Source: JANMDU01 sp043755865 (GTDB lineage: Bacteria > Pseudomonadota > Gammaproteobacteria > Burkholderiales > Burkholderiaceae_C). Taken from it: DNA of 64,000 bases. Location: positions 6,377-70,376 of the forward strand of contig JAYUSD010000194.1 in the NCBI GenBank assembly GCA_043755865.1. The letters are read 5' to 3'. Below are positions 24,625-31,637 of this stretch, in pieces. A program made the translations under genes and the position numbers. The notes under the pieces were generated by a model, which was not told the DNA's origin, did not search any database, and saw only the letters and a program-made list of their open reading frames with translations. Each line of letters opens with the position of its first letter. Positions within the stretch are counted from its first letter, which is position 1.

Positions 24625-25548
24625 ATGAAAATTATCATCACCGAATTTATGGACGAACGCGCCGTCGAGCAGATGGCTGCCAAGCATGATGTCGTCTACG
24701 ATCCTAAGTTGGTTGACAAACCCGCTGAGCTGCTCGCCGCAGCAGCCGACTGCCACGCCATCATCGTGCGCAACCGCACGCAGGTGCGCGGCGAATTGCT
24801 CGCAGCATTGAAGCAATGCAAAGTCGTTGGCCGCCTCGGTGTCGGTTTAGACAATATTGATGTGCCAACTTGCGAAGCCGCCGGCATGAAAGTCATTCCT
24901 GCAACAGGCGCGAATGCATTGTCGGTTGCCGAATACGTCATCGGCAGCACGATGGTTTTACTGCGTGGCACCTACGCCGCCACGGATGACGTGATCGCTG
25001 GCCGCTGGCCGCGCAATGCGCTCTCCAATGGCCGCGAGACAGCCGGCAAGACGCTGGGCATCATCGGCTTTGGCTCGATTGGCCAGACCACGGCTCGCCT
25101 AGCGCGCGGCTTGGGCATGCATGTGATCGCGTATGACCCAGTCATGCCTACAACCTCGCCGGTGTATGCCGAGCTCGGTGTGAAATCTGCCACGCTGGAT
25201 GTTGTGATCACCACGGCAGATGTCGTGTCCCTCCATGTGCCTTTGGTCGACAGCACACGCGGTCTGTTCAACGAAAAGCGCATCGCCTCCATGAAAGCAG
25301 GCGCGATTCTGATTAACACCTCGCGCGGGCATATTGTGGATGTGGCGGCTTTGGTCGATGCGCTCAAAGCGGGGCATCTCGGCGGTGCGGCGCTCGATGT
25401 GTTCGATGAAGAGCCGGTGCAGGCCAGCCCGATGTATGAAGGCTGCCCCGGCTTGATTCTTACGCCGCATATTTCTGGCGTGACATATGAAGGCAATGAG
25501 CGCGTGAGCTTCATGATTGCAGAAAAGGTGTTGGAGGCTTTGCAGTAA
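24625..25548 (+). CDS. slcC: (S)-sulfolactate dehydrogenase, SlcC-like (2-hydroxyacid dehydrogenase family)
   Basis: A 307-residue NAD-dependent D-isomer-type 2-hydroxyacid dehydrogenase. The Rossmann motif GFGSIGQ is at 148-154, and the catalytic Arg (INTSRGHIVD), Glu (FDEEP) and His (LTPHISG) are in place. Beside suyAB and a ComC-like gene the likely substrate is (S)-sulfolactate, oxidised to sulfopyruvate; ComC then reduces that to the R isomer that SuyAB can cleave. The name rests on this context and general family likeness. Its TAA overlaps the next ATG (TAATG). Confidence 0.82.
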   Translation: MKIIITEFMDERAVEQMAAKHDVVYDPKLVDKPAELLAAAADCHAIIVRNRTQVRGELLAALKQCKVVGRLGVGLDNIDVPTCEAAGMKVIPATGANALSVAEYVIGSTMVLLRGTYAATDDVIAGRWPRNALSNGRETAGKTLGIIGFGSIGQTTARLARGLGMHVIAYDPVMPTTSPVYAELGVKSATLDVVITTADVVSLHVPLVDSTRGLFNEKRIASMKAGAILINTSRGHIVDVAALVDALKAGHLGGAALDVFDEEPVQASPMYEGCPGLILTPHISGVTYEGNERVSFMIAEKVLEALQ

Positions 25549-26558
25549 TGGCCACCCTAACTTTGAAAGAGGCTGATGCGCTGGTGCAAGCCGCGCTCAT
25601 TAAATCGGGAGCGTCTGGCGCGATGGCTGCAAGCGTGGCACGCGCGCTCGTGCTTGCTGAATCACAAGGCCAAGCAGGGCATGGCCTGTCGCGAGTCACG
25701 CAATACGCCACGCATTTGAAGAATGGCCGCGCGGATGGAAATGCTGTTCCAACCGTAGCGCATCGCAAGGGCGCAGCGCTCGTGATCGATGCAAAGCAAG
25801 GCCTGGCCTTTCCTGCGTGTGATTTGGCTGTTGCACAGGGCATCAAAGTTGCGAAAGAACTTGGCGTCTGCTTTGTCGGCGTGAGAAATTCTCATCATGC
25901 CGGCGTGATGGTGGATCATCTTCGCGCGGCATCCAGCGCTGGTCTTGTCGGCTTGGCCTTTGCCAATTCGCCATCGGCTATGCCGGCTGCCGGCGGCAAG
26001 CATCCGATTTTCGGCACGAACCCAATTGCAGCGATTTTCCCGCGTCGCAATGCGGATCCACTCATGATTGATCTGAGCCTCTCAGAAGTGGCTCGCGGCA
26101 AAGTGATGGTGGCTGCCAAAGAAGGCAAAGCCATTCCGCTTGGCTGGGCGCTGGATATTGAAGGCAATCCAACAACAGACGCGCACGCTGCGCTTAAAGG
26201 CTCCATGCTGTCTGTGGGCGCTGCAAGTTCGAGCAAAGGTGCGATGCTTGCGTTGATCATCGAGCTGCTGGTGACTGCGGTGATCGGCGCGCAATTCGGT
26301 TTTGAGGCTTCGAGTTTCTTCGTCGATGAGGGCAATCAACCCAAAATTGGCCAAGCGTTTTTGTTGATTGATCCAGCGGCTTTGAATGGCAACTCAGACA
26401 GCTATTTAGATCGCATAGAAGTGTTGATCAGTGAAATGCTGCTTGACGACGGTGTACGCCTGGCCGGTGCGCGTCGCCTTGCGCTGGAGCGCAAAGCGCA
26501 AACAGAAGGCGTGTCCGTTGCAGATGCGTTACTGCAGACGCTGCAAAAATTGGCTTGA
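25548..26558 (+). CDS. comC: (R)-sulfolactate dehydrogenase, ComC-like (malate/L-lactate dehydrogenase family)
   Basis: A 336-residue member of the type-2 malate/lactate dehydrogenase family, unrelated to the Rossmann enzyme upstream. Diagnostic stretches are GQAGHGLSRV, RNSHHAGVM, ANSPSAMPAAGGKHPIFGTNPIA and SSKGAMLALIIELL. With SlcC it forms the two-dehydrogenase racemisation route known for sulfolactate degraders. It overlaps slcC by one base and is clearly in the same operon. A degenerate 43-bp repeat follows its stop. Confidence 0.83.
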   Translation: MATLTLKEADALVQAALIKSGASGAMAASVARALVLAESQGQAGHGLSRVTQYATHLKNGRADGNAVPTVAHRKGAALVIDAKQGLAFPACDLAVAQGIKVAKELGVCFVGVRNSHHAGVMVDHLRAASSAGLVGLAFANSPSAMPAAGGKHPIFGTNPIAAIFPRRNADPLMIDLSLSEVARGKVMVAAKEGKAIPLGWALDIEGNPTTDAHAALKGSMLSVGAASSSKGAMLALIIELLVTAVIGAQFGFEASSFFVDEGNQPKIGQAFLLIDPAALNGNSDSYLDRIEVLISEMLLDDGVRLAGARRLALERKAQTEGVSVADALLQTLQKLA

Positions 26559-26564
26559 CATACC

Positions 26565-26607
26565 TAACTGGCGCATCAATTGCGTGACTTAGTGCATTGA
26601 TCTCCAC
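26565..26607 (+). repeat. 43-bp dispersed repeat, degenerate copy 5
   Basis: TAACTGGCGCAT, then TTGCGTGA, then AGTGCATTGA at the right spacing for the 43-bp unit, but several mismatches. Lies 7 bases after the comC stop. Confidence 0.45.
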
Positions 26608-26652
26608 CAAGACTTCGGGCATCATCGCAGATTACTTTTTTCAGGACACATC

Positions 26653-27618
26653 ATGCAACGCCGTGACATTATTTTGAGTGCAGGCTCAGCAATTGCCCTG
26701 CCGCAGTTTGCCTTTGCGCAAGACTTTCCTAAGCCCGGCACAAACATCAAATACGTTGTGCCCTTTGCCCCTGGTGGCCTGACCGACATCATGGCCCGCA
26801 TCGTGGCGCAAAAATTAAACGAAGCATGGAAAGTGCCGGTGGTGGTGGACAATAAAGCCGGTGGCAACGCGCAAATTGGCGCCGAACTTGTGGCTAAAGG
26901 CCCATCAGATGGCTCGCAGCTACTCGCGATCACGCTCACGCATGCGGCCAATGTCAGCTTGTTCCCGAATGCACCGTACAGTTTCACCAAAGACCTGCGC
27001 CCCGTGGCCTTGCTTGCTGGCTCGCCGATGCTGATCGTTGTGCCTTCAAATAGCCCGATCAATACCTTGCAAGATTTGATCAAAGTCTCCAAAACCAAGC
27101 AACTCAACGCTGGCAACAGCGGCAATGGCTCACCCCCGCACCTGACCTGCGCTTTGTTCAACGATCTCAACAAATCCAAAATGACGCATGTGCCTTACCG
27201 TGGCGGCGCGCTCAGCATGAATGATTTGATCGGTGGTCAGCTTGATGTCGTTTTTTCCAATTTTCCAGAGTCGATCGCCAATGTCAAAGGCGGCAAACTC
27301 AAAGCACTGGCCATTTGCAGCTTGCAGCGTAACCCGCTCGTGCCAGATGTGCCCACCGTGCTTGAAGCGGGTATGCCCGGCTTGTTTGTAGAAAACTGGA
27401 CGGCCGCCATGATTCACGCGAATACGCCCGATGCCATTGTCGATAAATATTCGCGCGAGATCATCAAAGCGATGTTTAGCAAAGACGTGGAAGACCGCGC
27501 ACGCGTGCAAGGCTTCAAAGTCTCGCCTAAAGGCTCGCAAGATTTTGCTGTTTTCTTGACTACAGAGATCACGCGCTGGGCTCGCTTAATTAAAGCCGCG
27601 AAGATCACGGCGGCGTAA
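26653..27618 (+). CDS. Bug/TctC-family periplasmic binding protein, sulfolactate cluster
   Basis: A 321-residue tripartite-tricarboxylate-type binding protein. The N-terminus MQRRDIILSAGSAIALPQF is a signal peptide with cleavage near AFAQ. The mature part has IKYVVPFAPGGLTDIMAR and GNSGNGSPPHLTCALF, the ligand-pocket segments of the family. Sulfolactate importers of the SlcHFG type use such a protein, so it may bind sulfolactate, but no membrane partner (TctA/TctB) is nearby, as is common for Burkholderiales Bug proteins. Confidence 0.88.
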   Translation: MQRRDIILSAGSAIALPQFAFAQDFPKPGTNIKYVVPFAPGGLTDIMARIVAQKLNEAWKVPVVVDNKAGGNAQIGAELVAKGPSDGSQLLAITLTHAANVSLFPNAPYSFTKDLRPVALLAGSPMLIVVPSNSPINTLQDLIKVSKTKQLNAGNSGNGSPPHLTCALFNDLNKSKMTHVPYRGGALSMNDLIGGQLDVVFSNFPESIANVKGGKLKALAICSLQRNPLVPDVPTVLEAGMPGLFVENWTAAMIHANTPDAIVDKYSREIIKAMFSKDVEDRARVQGFKVSPKGSQDFAVFLTTEITRWARLIKAAKITAA

Positions 27619-27764
27619 CGCGACGCGCCCATGCACAACGCGCCAAACCTAACCGTAGTCCGTACACGTGCCCTCTCCTTTCTGAGGAAACACATTCAGC
27701 GCAGCGAAGCATAGAATAACGAAATGATGCAAATTGTTGCATTCAAATTTTGAAAGATTCTTTG

Positions 27765-28283
27765 ATGTTTTTTTCTACATCGACCACCACTTCTTTGTTA
27801 GCCACTTTGTTGGCTGCGATGATGCTCACAGCCTGCGGAGGCGGCGGCTCGACAACGACTGCTGCGGGTACAGATGCCTCAGACAAATATGTGGGCACTT
27901 GGAAACGCTGCAATGTATATCAAGGCGGCCCTCTCAACGGCTTTTTGGATTACAGCGACAGGCTCGTGATCACGAAAGTAGGCGCTGCGTCATACAACTC
28001 AGCAGGAGCCAAGTTTGACCACACTGATGCACAGTGCACCTCAGCCGGGACGCCGATCATTGGGGACACGGGTGCAACTGTGTTCACCATCACAGGTACG
28101 AAAGCAGTGACGCCGTACACTGTTGACACGCTAACCTATCCAGTAGGCGCCAGCTTAACGGCCAAGGACATCGCCTACGTTAACCTAGCTGGCCCGACGC
28201 TTCAAGTAGGCAGCAGCAGTGGTGGCGTAGATGCTGCTGGTTACCCCAACGCGCTCGAAGGCAATCGCTTCGTCAAGCTCTAA
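27765..28283 (+). CDS. Unknown lipoprotein
   Basis: A 172-residue predicted lipoprotein. The signal peptide ends in LLAAMMLTAC, a good lipobox, then GGGGSTTTAAG as a flexible linker. The mature domain begins KYVGTWKRCNVYQGG and includes a second cysteine pair candidate (DAQCTSAG); YVGTWKRC resembles the start of lipocalin-like folds. ATG 27765 is chosen so that the lipobox sits at a normal distance; the Shine-Dalgarno is weak. Function unknown; cell-envelope location. Confidence 0.78.
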   Translation: MFFSTSTTTSLLATLLAAMMLTACGGGGSTTTAAGTDASDKYVGTWKRCNVYQGGPLNGFLDYSDRLVITKVGAASYNSAGAKFDHTDAQCTSAGTPIIGDTGATVFTITGTKAVTPYTVDTLTYPVGASLTAKDIAYVNLAGPTLQVGSSSGGVDAAGYPNALEGNRFVKL

Positions 28284-28347
28284 GCCTTGACTCAACGTCA
28301 GAGACTCTGCGTGATGTGCAGGGCAGTCTACCGATATCATCACAGCT

Positions 28348-29316
28348 ATGTCTGACTTTTTTGCCTGCGTGGGCCATGCTTCGGTTGATCATCATTTTGA
28401 GATCGAGGCATTTGCCGCGCATCCCACCAAAACGCCTGCACATAGCTATGCAAAAATCGTAGGTGGCATGGCCGCCAATGCTTCGATTGGCCTCGCGCGG
28501 TTGGGGCTGCCGGTGCATTTGATCGGGCGCGTGGGCGATGATGAGGCCGGACGGTTTATCCAAAGTTCAGTTAAGAAAATGGGCATCGTGACCCATTTAG
28601 AAAGTGTTGCAGATAGCCACACCTCAGTCTCATCCGTGATCGTAGATGCGCAGGGCGAGCGGCAAATTTTTAGCCACCGAGGCAATGCGCTGGTGAATGC
28701 GCATCCGCTGTCTACGCGTTTGCTCGAAGGCGCCATTGCCGTGCTCACCGATCCGCGCTGGGCCGAGGGCGCGGCGGCGGCGCTCATCTGGGCGCGAGAA
28801 AACCGCGTTCTCAGCATGTTGGATGCAGATGTTGCGCCACAAGATGAACTGCAGCGCCTCGTGCCGCTGGCAAAGTGGGCTGTGTTTTCTCAACCCGGCT
28901 TGGCTTGCTTTGCACCAAACGCGCGCAGCTTAGGCGCGGGTTTGATTGCAGCGCTCGATTGTGGTGCAAGCCTAGATGTCGCCCTCACCAAAGGTGCTGC
29001 GCATGCCATGGTCACCCTCGGAAGCCAAGGCGTGGCGTGGATGCATGCGAAGGAGCGCATTTTGCACACGCAGGCGAGTTTTGTCGTTAAAGCGCTCGAT
29101 ACCACCGGGGCAGGCGATGTGTTTCACGCAGCTTTGTGTTTTACCTTGTCGCAATTACAAGCGGATCACAGCGCTGCGCAGGAGCGTCAAGCGATCCGCT
29201 TCGCTTGTGCCGCCGCCGCACTCAAATGTATGCAACGCCAAGGCGCTTTAGGTGCGCCAACGCGCGCCGATGTCTTGCAGTTTTTAGACGAACACACTGC
29301 ATTCGCTCACAATTGA
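28348..29316 (+). CDS. PfkB-family sugar kinase, YihV-like
   Basis: A 322-residue ribokinase-fold kinase. GGMAANASIGLARLG at 39-53 is the substrate-side motif, and DTTGAGDVFHA from 251 holds the catalytic Asp257 and the anion hole. Between them VIVDAQGERQIF, TDPRWAEGA, LDADVAPQDEL and FSQPGLACF remind me strongly of YihV, the sulfofructose kinase of E. coli, as recalled from memory. That is notable next to sulfolactate genes, but no other sulfoglycolysis gene is here, and other sugars are possible. Confidence 0.85.
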   Translation: MSDFFACVGHASVDHHFEIEAFAAHPTKTPAHSYAKIVGGMAANASIGLARLGLPVHLIGRVGDDEAGRFIQSSVKKMGIVTHLESVADSHTSVSSVIVDAQGERQIFSHRGNALVNAHPLSTRLLEGAIAVLTDPRWAEGAAAALIWARENRVLSMLDADVAPQDELQRLVPLAKWAVFSQPGLACFAPNARSLGAGLIAALDCGASLDVALTKGAAHAMVTLGSQGVAWMHAKERILHTQASFVVKALDTTGAGDVFHAALCFTLSQLQADHSAAQERQAIRFACAAAALKCMQRQGALGAPTRADVLQFLDEHTAFAHN

Positions 29317-29326
29317 GCACAGTCAC

Positions 29327-29369
29327 GCTACATATTCAATAGCACTCCGCGTAATATTTACGCCGGCTT
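29327..29369 (-). repeat. 43-bp dispersed repeat, copy 6
   Basis: Minus orientation. GCTACATATTCAATAGC is the terminal inverted repeat, then ACTCCGCG and GCCGGCTT. It begins 11 bases after the kinase stop. Confidence 0.8.
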
Positions 29370-29440
29370 ACTATTACTTTCGGCCACAACATTAAAAACT
29401 TTTGTACAGTGCATGTGCTCAACCACAACAAGGATCACTG

Positions 29441-29686
29441 ATGACAAATATTCATTTCACGCCACAAAAGCTAGCCCTTGCATTGGCGTGCAGCACCGCA
29501 CTGCTCGGCGGCTGCTCCACAACATCATTTAACAAACAACAGGTTGGAACCGCAGCTGGCGCAGTCGTCGGGGGCATTGTTGGCTCGGCCGTAACAGGCG
29601 GCTCCACCGTGGGCACAGTCGCTGGCGCAGCGGGCGGCGCTTTGGTTGGCAATCAGATTGGTAAGCAGATGGATAAGGTGAAGTAA
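29441..29686 (+). CDS. Glycine-zipper outer-membrane lipoprotein (SlyB/OsmB-like)
   Basis: An 81-residue lipoprotein. The signal peptide ends with ALLGGCS, and the mature part is a glycine zipper: GTAAGAVVGGIVGSAVTGG and VGTVAGAAGGALVGNQIGKQ. Such 2TM proteins sit in the outer membrane and are often stress-induced. AAGGA lies 6-7 bases before the ATG at 29441. The alternating G/A pattern is unmistakable; the physiological role is not. Confidence 0.88.
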   Translation: MTNIHFTPQKLALALACSTALLGGCSTTSFNKQQVGTAAGAVVGGIVGSAVTGGSTVGTVAGAAGGALVGNQIGKQMDKVK

Positions 29687-29897
29687 TGGAGGGTTCTTGC
29701 CATCGTGCTTAGCAGGGCGCGCCTCCATCGAAAAAAAACGCTTGTTTTACGCAAACCCTTACTCGCAAATCGAGGTCGACTTTTATTCCATTCATGAATC
29801 AGGCAAAGCTTGCTGAATTGCTTTTCAGTCGCTTCAGCTCTAACGGAATTGCATAGTTATCATCAGCTAGTGAGATCAGTGAGCGCTTAGCGCCTGT

Positions 29898-31637
29898 TCA
29901 TAATTTTGACATTTGAACGAGCTCTCTTTGCATCGCTTGGCGCATCAAAAACTTCTGGGCTTTTCCGGTGACCGTCATCGGAAACCCATCAACAAAACGA
30001 AAATGTCTCGGGACTTTGTAATGTGCGATTTGACCGCGACAAAAATCGCGTAGCGATGACTGATCTAGTGTGCAACCGGGCCTTACTACGATCCATGCAC
30101 AAATTTCTTCGCCGTATTTCTCGTCGGGCACACCAAACACCTGCACGTCAGCCACGCTAGGATGTTGATGCAAAAACTCTTCAATTTCTCGCGGATAGAT
30201 ATTTTCACCGCCACGAATCAGCATGTCTTTGAGTCGCCCAACAATGCTGCAATAGCCATCTGCATCCAGTGAGCCCAAATCACCCGTTCGCATCCAACCA
30301 TCGACTACAGCGTCCTGCGTGCGGTACTTATCGGCCCAGTAACCGTTCATTACAGAATAACCTCGCGTCCAGATTTCACCTGGTTGACCAATCCTTACAA
30401 CGGCGCCTGCTTCGTCAACCAACTTAACTTGCAAATGCGGTTGCACTCGACCAACGGTTGCCACTCTGTGTCTGAGGGAGTCGTCAGCTGCGCTTTGGAA
30501 AGACACTGGCGAAGTTTCAGTCATGCCATAAGCTATCGTAATCTCACGCATATGCATGCGAGAAATTACTTTTTTCATGGTTTCCACGGGGCACGGCGCA
30601 CCCGCCATGACACCAGTACGCAAATGCTTTAAGTCAAACTTTTCAAAATCAACCGCATCTAGCATGGCTATGAACATAGTTGGCACGCCATGAAGCGCTG
30701 TACAAGCCTCTTTTTCTATCGCTGCTAGCGTCGCGGTGGGATCAAAGACTTCCCCAGGAAAAACCATGCAGCTGCCCGATGAACAGCAGGCCAGTACAGC
30801 CAGCACCATACCAAAACAGTGATAAAGCGGGACGGGCACACAGAGCCGATCTTGTGCCGTAAGGCGCATGGCGTTTGCCACAAATCTGGCGTTGTTAACA
30901 ATATTGAGGTGTGTCAGCGTGGCTCCTTTAGGTTGGCCTGTAGTACCGCTAGTAAACTGAATATTGATTGGCTCTTTGGCATCAAGCCGTTGGCTCATGT
31001 CGCAGGCAAACCGTGCCTGAGCAGGGCCAGCCATGCGCAGCACGTCATTGAAGTTGTACATACCCGCCTGTTTATGCGCCCCAAATTGGGCAATACAACG
31101 CAAGGCAGGCAGCCGTTTTGCGCTTAATTTTCCGAGCTCTGCATGAACCAGCTCTGGCGCGAGCTCCTCTAACATAGCCAAGTAATCTGTTGACTTCAAT
31201 CCGGTCGCACAAAACAGTGCTTTGACACTCACTTTGTTGAGCACGTACTCCAGTTCAGACGCTCGGTAAGATGGATTGATATTCACTAGAATCGCGCCTA
31301 TTTGTGCCGTCGCAAACTGTACCAAGACCCACTCACTGCGATTTGCCGACCAGATGCCAACGCGATCTCCTGCTGCGATACCCAAACACAGTAAGCCTGC
31401 AGCCAAACGATTGACTTCGGCCCCAAATTGCCGCCAACTCCAACGCACTGAATGCTCCAAAAAAACAAAAGCATCCCGCTCACCGTGCTTCTGAACGGTC
31501 TGCGACAGTAAGTCGCCGATCGTGCAATTTAAGAGCGGTGGATAGGAAGCACCGTGCACTTCGGACAATCCATTGCGCGGACGCTGCGCATTGGCCGAGG
31601 CAAGACTACCAAAACTAGAAAACGGATTCGCGTTCAC
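29898..31637 (-). CDS. Acyl-CoA synthetase (AMP-forming) of the amide operon
   Basis: A 579-residue ANL-superfamily ligase. The P-loop FTSGTTGQPKGATLTH is at 228-243; YGMTETSPVSFQ is the A5 motif, GWMRTGDLGSLDADGY A7, and the C-terminal lysine lies in TGKAQKFLMR. It activates a carboxylic acid to acyl-AMP and then acyl-CoA; the overall type is medium-chain fatty-acid-like. Its start overlaps the stop of the LivF-amidase fusion (ATGA at 31634-31637), so it should act on the acid released by the amidase. The substrate itself cannot be read. Confidence 0.92.
   Translation of the reverse strand: MNANPFSSFGSLASANAQRPRNGLSEVHGASYPPLLNCTIGDLLSQTVQKHGERDAFVFLEHSVRWSWRQFGAEVNRLAAGLLCLGIAAGDRVGIWSANRSEWVLVQFATAQIGAILVNINPSYRASELEYVLNKVSVKALFCATGLKSTDYLAMLEELAPELVHAELGKLSAKRLPALRCIAQFGAHKQAGMYNFNDVLRMAGPAQARFACDMSQRLDAKEPINIQFTSGTTGQPKGATLTHLNIVNNARFVANAMRLTAQDRLCVPVPLYHCFGMVLAVLACCSSGSCMVFPGEVFDPTATLAAIEKEACTALHGVPTMFIAMLDAVDFEKFDLKHLRTGVMAGAPCPVETMKKVISRMHMREITIAYGMTETSPVSFQSAADDSLRHRVATVGRVQPHLQVKLVDEAGAVVRIGQPGEIWTRGYSVMNGYWADKYRTQDAVVDGWMRTGDLGSLDADGYCSIVGRLKDMLIRGGENIYPREIEEFLHQHPSVADVQVFGVPDEKYGEEICAWIVVRPGCTLDQSSLRDFCRGQIAHYKVPRHFRFVDGFPMTVTGKAQKFLMRQAMQRELVQMSKL

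Noticed and set aside
27734..28018. A 94-codon ORF overlapping the lipoprotein gene
   Set aside because: The other frame has a clear lipobox signal peptide and runs further; this one is a shadow.
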